From the NCBI GenBank assembly GCA_027422505.1, contig JAPQWV010001586.1, positions 17,045 through 81,044 of the forward strand: 64,000 nucleotides of DNA, read 5' to 3'. This stretch comes from Craterostigma plantagineum (Eukaryota; Streptophyta; Magnoliopsida; Lamiales; Linderniaceae). Positions 23,291 to 34,225 of the stretch are shown here, in pieces. Each line of letters opens with the position of its first letter. Position 1 is the stretch's first letter. The translations under genes and the position numbers were made by a program. The notes beneath the pieces were generated by a model, which had not been told where the DNA came from, did not search any database, and worked only from the letters and a program-made list of their open reading frames with translations.

Positions 23291-24993
23291 TTATGTGACT
23301 TCACTTTCGACAGGGATGGTGCTTGCAGATACTTTCCTCTTCTTGCTTTTGGTCGAAAATCTAGCAGCAGATACGCTAAGCAGCTTGTTAATAGACATCC
23401 CTTCGCCTAAAATCTTTCTCTTCACTTCATACCTGTGCTTGATTCGACCATCGAGTTTGTACCCCAAAAACGCAGGAAACGCCAAGAGCTCGCCAACTTC
23501 ACGGCCCATATCGTTAATCAAGTAATCCAATTTCTCCTCTAACGATTCGTGGTTGTACTGCAATACCTGAGGATGTTTCTTGCTCATGTCCAAAATGTCT
23601 TCGCACGTCAAACCGTATCTCAAGTAGACTCCTACAACCTCTTGAAGATTCTTACAGCTGCACCTCGTGACAGCCCCCATGGCAAGAGCAAGCTCCTTCG
23701 TCCTATGTTCGTACCCAATCTTGACAAGGAATACAAGTTTAGACGCAAGGTTTTCCTCGAAGGAAAGGCTTAGAAACAAGGGCGCCTTGATCAAGAACCT
23801 ATACACGTCTAGAGAACTCAATCCACACTCCTTGAGGAAATCGATTCTTGGATGTATTTTTCTCTTTCTGCTGGCGCTGAAGAGGCTGGGATAAACTAGA
23901 ACGATCCTGAAAATCTCCTCGTGGCTCAGCCCAGCGTACGAGTGTAAGAAATCGACGTGGTCTTTCAAGTGATCGACGCTGTACGCCAGAATAAATGGAA
24001 ACTTACGCAGTACAGTCGAAGTGGTAGTTTCGTCCTGCCCGCTGAGGTTTAAGAGGAACCCTATTCTCGGTATCAACTGTGCGTCAAGATCGTAGTTTAG
24101 GATGGCTGGCCTACGCAGGATTAGTTCAGCACCGCCAAAACGTTGCAAGAAAGCAAGCATTCTCTCAATCTCTTCCATAGATTTCAGGCACAAAGCCTTG
24201 GTCAGATTGATGGTATTGAGCACGTGAACTATCTTCTCTTTGGGAATCCCAAATTCGAGCAGTAACGTTACTTTTTTCTCGAATCCCGCCAAGAATCTCG
24301 GCTCGGTCGTGTTGAGAAGCCTCCCAATCTGAGAAGGGTCGATTTTTTCTCTCAACCCTAAGTCACTACCGCCAGCAACGAAACGCAGTAGAGCGTCGAC
24401 TTCTCGAGCTGTTAGAACGTCTGGCCTTTTGGTTATTAACTTAGACAGTGTTATGCCATCCAAGCCGATTGATTGAAACGAGTGAACTCTAGCACGAATT
24501 GATGCAAAAGGCAAGCTTGTAAGGGCCACATTGGCTTCTACTATAGCTTCAGCGTCTTTACCACTGAGCCCCATCTCTTGAAACAGCGGAAATAGCATTA
24601 TACCTAACAGAAGCATGCCTAGAGATGAGAATCAATAGCTATTGTGGACAATTTGAGAATCTTTCTCCTTCAACAAAACGCTAGATAGGAATTTAGAAGT
24701 ACGATAACGAATGCAGAATAACAAACGACACAGCAGAAATAGTTTCGTGAAAATGGCAACAAAGAGATACCTGAATTATCGAAGCTGCTAGTTGGGTGAT
24801 CTCCATCGACAGTAACGGCTCCTCCATATCGGCGACTATGAAACAGATTCTCTCCCGAAATCTTTCTGTGCAGGGTAAAGCAAGAAAATATACCGCGCGT
24901 GGGATGAGTGGATGTGTTAGCTTGGACCTTTGAGTAGAGCGAAGGGATTTTCACTCGATAATTCGCGGGCGGGTATAAGGTATTTACAGCCAT
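23291..24993 (-). CDS. mTERF-family organellar protein
   Basis: Two exons (24771-24993 and 23291-24618) join in frame to 516 residues. Exon 1 encodes an N-terminus rich in Ser, Arg and hydroxylated residues and poor in acidic ones, as expected of a plastid or mitochondrial targeting peptide. Exon 2 carries tandem mTERF helices with recurring motifs such as LITKRPDVL, ILRRPAILNYDL, VLRKFPFILAYSVDHL, IVLVYPSLFSASRKRKI, FLIKAPLFLSLSF and MSKKHPQVLQYNHESL, and a KRKILG region near the C-terminus. mTERF proteins are organelle nucleic-acid binders acting in transcription, splicing or ribosome assembly. I cannot assign the subfamily. The gene is uninterrupted and lies tail-to-tail with PSRP1. Confidence 0.88.
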
Positions 24994-25649
24994 TGATGAG
25001 CTGAGAAAAGCGAAGAGCGTATGCGCTGAAACTTGGAAGAAAAGTTCAGTAGAGATTGATTGGATAAGCTCGACCCGGTTTATTATCCGGTTCTACTGTC
25101 CGAACCGCTCCCTCTATTCTTTTCATTTCATTTTTCGTGTCAATTTTTAAAGTGGAGTTCGGGTTGAAGATATCAAAGAAATAAATTGGAAAGATATTAG
25201 CTTTTACCTCATCTATTTCTTCAATCGATCAAATACAAAAACCAAACCTAGTTAATGTTTTGTTCCCTATCGGTGATGAGCAGAAGGAAAATCACAGCAA
25301 AAATGGTGAGAATTGAGGGTGCAATTCTTGTTGCTTGTAGCCTCAATAGAGAAGCCTTCAGACTTAGACAGATTTAGAAACATTGGAAAGAGACCACTTA
25401 CGAGGATTCAAATAGGTTTTTATTTTCAAGATTGTTTATGAAATTCCATCCATGTTATGATCATCAACGTAGAGGTGATTTCTCAAGGGACGATCTCTTA
25501 GAAGAGTAGAACAAAATTTATTCGATAGAAAAAGATGCAAAACTACGATTCATAAACTCCAGTTCGACACTAAGAATAATAAAAAGGGTTTGTACCCAAA
25601 TAATCAAAAGCTATTTGAACAAAGCAAAATTAAGATTTCCAGAAACAAC
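24994..25649. other. Intergenic interval mTERF-P1
   Basis: It contains the mTERF upstream region and the 3' UTR of the P1 gene. No other feature was recognised. Confidence 0.5.
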
Positions 25650-26627
25650 CTAGTCGAACAAACTAAACATATTTTCCTCTCGTCGCTTTCTTCCTTGGGC
25701 TCTTCCTGGAAAAGGAAAAAAAAAACATCACGTAACAGTTAACTTCAGCTGGGATTGATCTCACATTATCGATGAACAGATGAACGAGCATTTCAAGTAA
25801 CAGAAAACAACAAGAAACTAGAAATAGATATAGTATTATCAAATGTATTTTTTTCTCTTTGTTCTCTTGCTATTGAACAATGGATTAAAGACAGGGAACA
25901 TATCAATTTTGTCTTTGTTTAGCATTATATCAATTTTCAGAAAGCTAAAGAAATGGCCATCTTTTTACTTCTCACGTTTTGCTAACAGGAGTATTGATTT
26001 TACAGGCAATACGTGTACGCAGCACAACTCTAGCCAATTATTGGAAAGACAAACGCAGAACTAAGGGGGAAAACGTACCTTCTTTTCCTCGGCGGGCGGA
26101 GCAGCCGCTGAAGCACCAGAACCAGCTCCGCCGGCCGGAGCAGAAACAGCCGCGGCAGCTCCACCACCGCCAGCGCCGACGTTTAAGAGGAGATCGTCAA
26201 TGTTCTTCTTCTCGCACAGCTTAGAGAATAAACTCGGCCAATAAGACTCCACGCTAACATTCCCAGCCTTCACCAGAGTGGCAATTTTTTCCGCCTAGTT
26301 AAAACGAAAAGCGTACATGAATCAGAAACAAACAAATCGGAAAAAATCAATGTCTTGTCATAAACGATGCCCAACCGTGATGGGGATTCATCGTCAAAGC
26401 GTACATGAATCAGAAACAAACAAATAAAAAAAAACGTCTTATTATAAACGATGCCCAAATTAATTACCGTGATGGGGATTCCATCGTGCGTACATGAATC
26501 AGAAACAAACAAATAAAAAAAACAATGTCTTATTATAAACGATGCCCAAATTAACTACCGTGATGGGGATTCCATCGTCGTGGAGTATCAAAGCAGCGTA
26601 ACTGCAGGCAAGCTCGCCGATCGACAT
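25650..26627 (-). CDS. RPP1: 60S acidic ribosomal protein P1
   Basis: Three exons: 26559-26627, 26079-26294, 25650-25705. Exon 1 reads [20 protein letters not shown]; exon 2 reads [20 protein letters not shown], continues through [16 protein letters not shown], an Ala/Gly-rich hinge and PPAEEKK; exon 3 gives the acidic tail ending MFSLFD. P1 pairs with P2 on the ribosomal stalk, where the conserved tail contacts translation factors. One base is missing near 25680, just before the MFSLFD end, so the frame as read misses it; the corrected length is 113 residues, normal for P1. Intron 1 carries a three-copy tandem repeat that includes the end of exon 1. Confidence 0.92.
26312..26577 (-). repeat. 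Three-copy tandem repeat spanning the exon 1 / intron 1 boundary of P1
   Basis: Units at 26312-26399, 26400-26488 and 26489-26577 are 88-89 bp each and near-identical. Each contains, on the minus strand, the end of exon 1 (GATGGAATCCCCATCACG in the better copies) followed by a GT donor and intron sequence. The outermost unit is the genuine exon end, and the other two leave decoy exon ends and donors inside the intron. Confidence 0.85.
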
Positions 26628-26647
26628 TCTGGTCGTTTGTTTTTCTC

Positions 26648-26754
26648 TAGGGTTTGAGTTGTGATTGTGTAAATATGCTTTGCATGTGATGCCTATATAT
26701 AGCATTGCACAGGATACAATGGCCCACTTTAACGTATTTTGTTTACGGCCCAAT
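26648..26754 (-). promoter_or_regulatory. Telo-box and site II motifs of the P1 promoter
   Basis: On the minus strand there is AAACCCTA (26648-26655) in the 5' leader and two TGGGCC motifs upstream (26721-26726 and 26748-26753). This combination is typical of plant ribosomal-protein and translation genes, where TCP and telo-box binding factors act. Function is inferred from the motifs only. Confidence 0.55.
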
Positions 26755-26876
26755 ACTAACTTTCCACGTCAAATATTCTTCTACAGAATACGTTATTTTC
26801 GGACGGGATTTTGGAGTCGCGTTTTCTACGATTTCCAACCGATTCAGATACTAAACTTCGAAGGTTAATAAATAAG

Positions 26877-27583
26877 CTATGAGCAAAATCGGATATCCGG
26901 AATTTAGGATATCTAAAATTCGGATATCTGATTTCAGATATCGAACATAATATTCGTATTCGGTCCGATTTAATCGGATATTCGAAAATCGGATATCCGC
27001 TTTATCTGGATATTTAAACCATTAAACCGGATATCCGCCATCCGATTATTAAATTTATTTTTCTTATTATGTTTTTTATTTTCTTTTCTAAATATTACTT
27101 TTTTATTTGTTATAAAAATAAAAAAATATTTTTTCATGTAAGAATAGACATAGTAAATTCATAAATATGTGAATTTATAATTCAAAAATTACATAATAAA
27201 TAATAACTACAGTAGCACAAACAAATTCACATTAACTTTCAACTTGCATCTCTATGTTTTTTCGTTTTTTGTTTTTATTTCAATTTCTAACAAAGTTTAT
27301 TGTAAAATAAAATAATATAAATTTAAATATTCTACTTTTTGAAATTTTTTCCTTTTTGATTTTCTTTTTGGGCTATTTTATTTTATTTTATTTTTCAAAT
27401 ATAAATCCGAATACCGGATATTCGAATTTTAGACCAACCATTTTCCGCAACAGATCCATTTTATTTTAAAATAAATGATCGAATATCCGATCCGATTTTT
27501 AAAATCGAATATCCGTTTTTTTGAATTTTGAAAACCAAATATCGGATCGGAATCCGATTTCCAAATTTTTTTGCTCACCCCAA
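26877..27583. mobile_element. Probable hAT-like element (GGATATCCG type)
   Basis: About 0.7 kb with dense 'cggatatccg' palindromic motifs near both ends and an AT-rich middle. The left end tgagcaaaatcgg pairs with the right end tttttttgctcacccca. No clean 8-bp duplication was found; the left end seems to lack the first few bases. It is assigned by design similarity to the elements at 19615 and 51239. Confidence 0.55.
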
Positions 27584-27822
27584 TAGCATGCATGCATGTT
27601 TGCGCTGCTCATTTAAACTTTCGAACAAAGCCAACATAACAGAGACCCCAAAGGTTTGTCCCCAAATCATCAAAAGCAAAGGTTGTCTTAACAAATTCAA
27701 GACTCTGCTCCAAGCAAGACATCATAACAAGTTTTAGAGTTCAGTTCAGACTGATAATAAAAATCCCTGAAATCATGGTTCGGTACGGTTCTCCCCAAAC
27801 ATTAGGAATTTAAGACTCCAAG

Positions 27823-30002
27823 TTAGGCGCTGCCTGACCGAGCCTGCAATAGGGTAAACGTTAGCAAATTTCTAATAGCTTATCCCTGGCCAACTGCGAA
27901 AGACTGCAGAGTGTATGGTAAGTTTGAATAAGCCTTGTGATTTTACCTGGCGAGGGGATGCAGATTTCGACCTTGACTTCGACCTGGATCGACCCCTTTA
28001 ACCAAGAGCAAAAATTTGATGCAACTTTTAGTTTACAATATCGTAAACATATCTAAAAATAATGACAGGGTGTGTGCTTGTCTGAGACTAAATATTCTGT
28101 TTAATTTTTTCATATGACATTTTGAGCTGAAAATACAGTATATAATATAGGCATGTCATGACCTGCAGCGGGCCTTGGCCTAATTCAGTAAACAAATCTA
28201 ACCTGGATGGTTTTGCAGGAGATGGAGAGCGGGATTTAGAGACAGATCTGCCAGCGGATCTGCTGTACAAGGTTATAACTACTCGTCAGTTCCGAGTAGG
28301 TAGTTCGAAACACTCCACGTTCATCATTTTCAATAGGATAACACAAGTAAGACATCATCAATGAGGTACAAATGTACCTTCTGCTCCTCTTCGGGCTTCT
28401 GCTCCTCTTTGGGCTTCTGCTTCTGCTTCGACCCCTACTTCGGCTTCTTGATGGGCTTCGCCTGTACTCCTTCACCTGAGAACCAAAAAACACGTCCCCA
28501 ATCACCATCACTCCTTGTTGCTCAATAAATAATGAACTATCACTTGACTCATTGCTCTACATGGGGAGACGATGAAGTGAGTGCCTTTAGAGATGTAAGG
28601 AAATCAAATACGGGTACGATGTAAGCAAGTATGTGTATGGTGAGACGTCAACTATTTTAATATTAATATGGGAGGACTAACAAATGAAATGATAAATCAG
28701 TCAAGTAACAAACCCGAATGTACGATCTGGTCCACGGATTTTTGAACTCAGTATCATCAAGCTTCCGAATCTGGTGGGAATGATAGATAAGGTCAAAACT
28801 GGAAAGATAATTAGCAGACCATTAGAAAGCTTCAGTAAAATCCCTCATTTACTTACAGCATATTTCATGTCCTCGTAATTAGTGTAATCAACAAGGCCAT
28901 ATGCTCCTGTTAACCATAACACCTCAGGATTAGAGAACAAGAGGCAAGAAGATGCCAAAATACATGAACGACGAAACAAAAGGTGGTGATATTAATTGAA
29001 GTACAAAAATGGCATGAATATGGGCCTAAGAATTATTAACTTCTCGAAATATATGAGACAGGTACGACAAATACCTTCACCATCGCGATAAACTTCAGCG
29101 AAACAAACATCCCCAGCTTTGCGCATATGATCCTGAGAGAATTCCACAAGGACGTTAGTACAATACAGCACAGGGATAAACTCAAGTAACACTATTATTT
29201 TTGCACTTACCTTCAGATCTTGCCAAGAAGCTGAAGAAGGGAGCCCACGAACAATAACTAACATAGGAAGCAACAAGGAATTGTTAGGAAATTGGAAAAT
29301 GCATGCAGCAAGAAGAACACCCTAAAGCTGCTATATGTATATACCTCGATATTCTGAATGGCGAGAAATTCCATTTCGTCCAGCACCGCCGCCCCCAGCA
29401 TAACCACCACCACCACGACGGTCACTCGAAGACGAACCTCTGCCACCATGGGCAAGTTCAACCTAAATTGAGGAGCAGTGAGACGTTAAACGATTTTACA
29501 AGAAAAAAAAAATTGTAAAGTAACATATGCATAATAAAGGCTTGAAATAAACAATTTGTATTTCACCCTCAAACGACATCCAGCAAAGTTATAGCCATCC
29601 CTTCCCCTGATAGCATCTTCTGCATCTCTAGCACTTTCAAACTAAACAGCACAAATAAAGGTTTGAACCATTTTAAGTGAATCTTAAAGTCTCATAAGAG
29701 TCGGGAGATATAAAATATCTATCAGTATCCACATTAAAAGCAGAGGAATATTACCTCAACAAAAGCATAGCATGGAGGACGAGGTGGGACCTTCAACTCG
29801 ATATCCAATATGCGACCATACTGGACGAAAATTTTATGGCCATGTGACAACTTTTGATGCAAAACATTTACCAAACATATCTTAACAAAAATATAAAGAA
29901 AGATGTCCGAGCAAACCTTATAAAATAGGTCCTCGACTTCAGACTCCTTGATATCAAGAGGAAGGTTGCCAACGTAGATCATACGGAAAAACGGCTACTC
30001 AT
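27823..30002 (-). CDS. SR splicing factor, SF2/ASF type (SR30/SR34 group)
   Basis: Twelve coding exons: 29917-30002, 29755-29820, 29567-29641, 29345-29462, 29221-29267, 29075-29132, 28857-28906, 28714-28770, 28378-28475, 28203-28262, 27947-27995, 27823-27843. The product is 261 residues. RRM1 starts [20 protein letters not shown] and includes [21 protein letters not shown] Gly/Arg linker is followed by RRM2 with the invariant SWQDLKDHMR (about residues 126-135) and [19 protein letters not shown]. An RS domain of [12 protein letters not shown] repeats follows and the tail is PRQARSGSA. SR proteins define exons and recruit U1 and U2AF in the nucleus. One base is missing near 29986 (MSSRFS-RMIYV), so an ATG-initiated frame as read stops at once. 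A non-coding first exon at about 31032-31085 and a 1-kb 5'-UTR intron are likely. Confidence 0.9.
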
Positions 30003-30018
30003 CTTGGTTCTTCAACTA

Positions 30019-31085
30019 AAACCCGGGAACTGCCTCAGATGAAAAATTGTTCAAGAATGAGAACCACTTAAAGCAGAAAAGAGAGCCCAGCATAACCCCT
30101 ATCCATCTCCAGTTAGCATCTCAAAAAATCGAGCATAAGATAAAATTCAATATATAACATGTGAAGCAAGCCAACAGAGCAATCCACGTGGTGAGCGGTG
30201 CTCCCATTTGCTCCAAGATACTCCAAAGCTATTTTATATAGAATAAAAACGTCTCCTCATCCTTTAGGAGCGAGCTAGAGCATCCAACTATATAAACATA
30301 TCAAACTTTTCCACAATGATTTCTCCCACTCCCACTCCAATTTACATCCCTATGCAAGATTGCAAAGCTCATATTTGCCAATGCCCTTGACATCTATCAT
30401 CAATAAAGCAATCACGTCATGAAAACAAGCAATGGTTTTTAATCTTACGTATAATCACCTTTATAAGTTTAAGGTCAAAAGTCTTGTTGGATTAAAAAAT
30501 ACAACACAGAGAACATGTGTTTGACCTTTTAATATAATCTGCTAACTGCTAATCATGCTTGTTTGAGTTATTAGTATCACGCGGAACACAAAACGCAAAT
30601 CTCAACCAAAACTTCAGTATTATCAAAAAAAAATATAGAAGACTGATAACAACAACCACCAAACATGTTAACCAGCTGTAACAAAGAAATTCCTTGCAAG
30701 ATCGCCTCAGGAGACTACCAGCATCAAAATCCAAGTGTGTTAGACTCAAATCTAAAATTCGCGAAATCATAATTAAGGGAACAGAACTCTTCCCCCAACT
30801 CCATAAAACTAATAGATCCACACTCTCAAAGCCTGAGACACACCGAGCGCGAAATTCTAAAGTCCCCTTGAGACAGGATTTCCTCAGCCGAAAAAGAAAA
30901 ACGAGAAATTACTCACCGATTCACCTTGCAACCAGCTGTCTGAGCTAAGAAAGAAATCACTATCCTAAATTAATACATATGAACTAAAAATCGAGGATTT
31001 TCACATACGATGGAGGCGTATACCTTTATTTTCGCGTTAAGAGCGAGCACCTCGATTATCTGCTTTCTAGGGTTTCTCTACCAGC
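30019..31085 (-). other. 5' leader exon and 5'-UTR intron of the SR gene
   Basis: On the minus strand a donor (AAAG/GTATAC at about 31031) follows a short leader. The matching acceptor (GGGTTTTAG) lies about 17 bases before the ATG. The leader contains a telo-box, AAACCCTA, at 31068-31075. Long 5' introns are common in plant SR genes. No other feature is present in this kilobase. Confidence 0.5.
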
Positions 31086-31236
31086 GCTCGAAATGTTTCC
31101 CCAATTCTTAATTTTTATTATGTGATTTTTGAACGCGTCTAAATTGTGTCCTTTCATAAATGCTTCGGCCCAGCCCATGAACAGTAGGATATATTTGTAA
31201 ACATACTTAAATTACCAATGTTTTTTTGCCTGGGCC

Positions 31237-32054
31237 TAGGGATGTTCAACTGTCGGTTAACCGACCGAACCAATCGAATCGAAGTTTCGGTTCGTACCGA
31301 ATACCGAACCGAAAATTTTTCGGTTCGGTATTTGATTTTCATTTTGGTAATTGAAAATAATTCGGTTATGTTTTATAACTTCGGTAAACCGAACCGAACC
31401 GAAAACCGAATTTTTTTATTTTTCTATACATATATATTATTATATAAAATATATAAGCATAAATTATTATATGTTATATAATAATATATCCACCATATGT
31501 TATAAAATATAATATTACTTGTATCAAAATTTTATACAAATATATATATATATATATATATATGATAATATATTTTTTATGATTTAAATCATACTAACAG
31601 ATTAAATAAAATATGGAAATATTAGTTATATTAAAATTTTATACTCCCTCCGTCCCAGTAACTTTTGTACATATTACTAAATTGGGCGTCCCACTATCTT
31701 TTGTACATTTCCATATTTAGTAAAAAACTATTACACACAATCAATATAATAATATTAAATATTATTAAAAGACGTGTCGCACCCATACACTTTTCTACCT
31801 CTGTATTATTAAAATATTCAGTTTCTTAAAAACCGTGCCGAAATCCAATTGTACAAAACTTATAGGGACAGAGGTAGTACAATTCTATATATGAAAGTAT
31901 AATTTTATAATATAAATAATTTTTATTTTCATGAAACAGTTTCTCGGTCGGTTAACCGCCCAACCGAACCGAAATATTTCGGTTCGGTTTTCAGTTTATA
32001 TAATCCTCGAAACGATCTTTTCGGTTCGGTTCGCTTATAACAGAATGAACACTA
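31237..32054. mobile_element. hAT-like non-autonomous element (CGGTTAACCG type), with nested MITE
   Basis: 818 bp including a nested 234-bp Stowaway. The left end is tagggatgttcaactgtcgg and the right end is cagaatgaacacta. Flanks cctgggcc and gttgggcc agree at 6 of 8 positions, an aged 8-bp duplication. Subterminal ccgaacc/ggttcgg and ggttaacc motifs are dense. It has no coding capacity. Confidence 0.75.
31644..31877 (+). mobile_element. Stowaway-type MITE, copy 1 (nested)
   Basis: 234 bp with the classic TIR CTCCCTCCGTCCC at the left and an imperfect inverse (gggacagaggtag) at the right. It is flanked by TA on both sides (31642-31643 and 31878-31879). It belongs to the Tc1/mariner Stowaway group. 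It is inserted inside the hAT-like element at 31237-32054, and a near-identical copy lies at 57604-57836. Confidence 0.92.
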
Positions 32055-32245
32055 GTTGGGCCCTAATAGCTCAAAGTAGGGAATTTAAGAAGCATCACAC
32101 ACTGTTTCCCATAACAGAAAAATGGAGTCCACAATTTCAGCAAAAGGAGGAAAACGAAACACTACAACATTCAATAATTGCATCAATGACCAAATAATGC
32201 CTCAAAGCATCATCCATCCCATCTTTTTCTTGGCTATAGAGATCA

Positions 32246-33669
32246 TCAAGCCTCTCTAGTGTAAGCTCGGACCGCAAAGGCCAAACCCAAGATCAAAATG
32301 GGCACGAGGAACTGCAATATCCAGTGGCGGAGCCAGAATTTCCACTCAGTGGGGTCATTTTGGTAATTTTACTAGGAAAATGGAAATTGGACCCCATACC
32401 CACTATTTTTAAGAATTTCCACTGGGGTCCTTTTAATATAATATTTTTCAATTTCAGTCCTAATATAATTTTTTTTACCCAATTTATTAATAAATTTTTT
32501 TTCCCAGTGGGGTCCAGTGACCCCACTGGTTCTCACGTGGCTCCGCCACTGGCAATATCTTGATCACAAACTCAGACGTCTTGTCGTGGTTGTAAGCAGC
32601 TTGCTGAGGGGGAACGTACTCTCGCTTGAGGGGCACCGTGGCCATGTCTATCTCTCCTATCAAGTATTGGCCCATCATTTCCCGGGCAGTATCGCTGTGC
32701 CCCACGTCTTCGAAATCGGCGGTAGCATCTTTACCTACAAAGCAGACATCCTATGGAATTTTACGGCTTAGTTTTTGACTAAGTGGGCGGTCTAATTTAG
32801 AAGGGTTATTTACCAGTAACAGATATGAGAACATCGTCTCCTCCTGGGTGGTCGTCCATGAACGGTGTTACGTCGTAAACCTTAAAAAAAAAAGGGGAAC
32901 GATGTTTTTGCTTCAAACTAGTGCACCATTGATGATGTTTATTCTGGCCTAGTTCTCTTGATCAAAGAAACAATGTACAACTTGTTCCTATGAACGGATA
33001 TAAAACAATCTTCTCAGGTCATATTCAAACTAACAAGAAGCAACTAAGTGCTAGGTGTATCTTAATAGCAAGACAGAAGGTAATTAATTTAACCGATAGA
33101 TCTACACCCATTGCTAGTTATCTACTGCTCAATCAATCATTAACGCTAAACCCATCTTTCAGCTGTGATCAGAACAAGGAAATGCAAGAAAAAGGAACAG
33201 AGTTGGAAGGAATCATTGTACCCAGCTCTTGATTGAGTGGAGTACATTTCCAGTCGAGGAACAACAATCAAGTCAAGAGCAACCACAATTTGTATAAAGT
33301 TCTAACTTTTATGATTCATTCAGATCAAATTCAGGCCAAGCTTAGAGTAACAAAAAAATGAACATATCAGCTCATAGCAAAGATAAATAGATCAACCCCT
33401 AAAATAACCTATTTAACGGAAAAACAGCAAAATATGAAGCATTTAGTAAGATTAATCAGTCAAATACAGTCAACAGAAAGCAGAGCCGACTGCATGATCT
33501 AAATCAAACCCAAAATCTTATCAACAGTTGTATTTCTCACAAGTAAAAACGCATAGATTGAATTATTCTCAAGCAAAACAACCTTTCCATTGATTATGAC
33601 CCAACAATCTTTCGTCTTGTTATGCTTCGAAACCTCCTCGAACGTGTGGACTTTCGGATCGGCAACCAT
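32246..33669 (-). CDS. CYB5: Cytochrome b5, last exon disrupted by a MITE
   Basis: Three exons: 33583-33669, 32814-32880, 32246-32734. The protein starts [20 protein letters not shown] and continues with [20 protein letters not shown]. The heme-ligand His pair is in DDHPGGDD (residue 40) and [10 protein letters not shown] (about residue 64). After [20 protein letters not shown] the reading runs into a 230-bp hAT MITE at 32322-32551, which supplies about 20 foreign residues and a stop. Beyond the MITE the exon resumes exactly with the membrane anchor ([17 protein letters not shown]) and a stop at 32246. Excluding the MITE and one target copy gives 134 residues, the usual plant length. Cytochrome b5 is a tail-anchored ER electron carrier for desaturases and P450s, so the product as read would lack its anchor. 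Confidence 0.92.
32322..32551. mobile_element. hAT MITE inserted in the cytochrome b5 coding exon
   Basis: 230 bp with 13-bp perfect TIRs (CAGTGGCGGAGCC / GGCTCCGCCACTG) and a perfect 8-bp target duplication gcaatatc (32314-32321 and 32552-32559). Length, TIR and duplication are those of non-autonomous hAT elements. Perfect ends suggest a young insertion. Confidence 0.95.
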
Positions 33670-34225
33670 CTCCGAGCTTTTTTCCCCTCCGACGAATCAC
33701 TCGAAGAAATTGTAGCTAAACCGAGGCCACCAAATCGTTCACCAAACCAAACCTAGGGAGCGAATGAGAGCTACCAAGCACGATTTATATAATAATTCCT
33801 AAAAAATGTGGATCGCGATTATCTTTAGATCCCTCGTTTTCTTGTTATTTCAATATGATCCTTGAAGGTTTGTAATTTGCAAACGGAATCAAAGTTCAAC
33901 TCAAACTAAACTACCAATAAAATGGAGCAACATTAATTAACAATATTTGCTTTTGTTTGTTTCATGCCTCACTAAGCGATTCCAGTCGGCCACGAGCCTA
34001 TTTAAATACTGCATAGTCTGCATTGCATGATGCATCATTGTCAAGAGGATAAATTAATAATTTTATTCATCGGAAATTGAAATAAAATATATTTATACTG
34101 ATTGGATTGCACACAGAAAATACGCGATCCACGGATTGCCGTATTAATGCAGTCCACAAGCGTCTGGCATTTAATCATAGTTACCAACTTTTTTTCATTT
34201 AAAATAAATATTTATATCTACATAG
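33670..34225. other. Cytochrome b5 upstream region
   Basis: AT-rich upstream sequence of the cytochrome b5 gene up to the left end of the hAT palindrome. No further feature was recognised. Confidence 0.5.
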
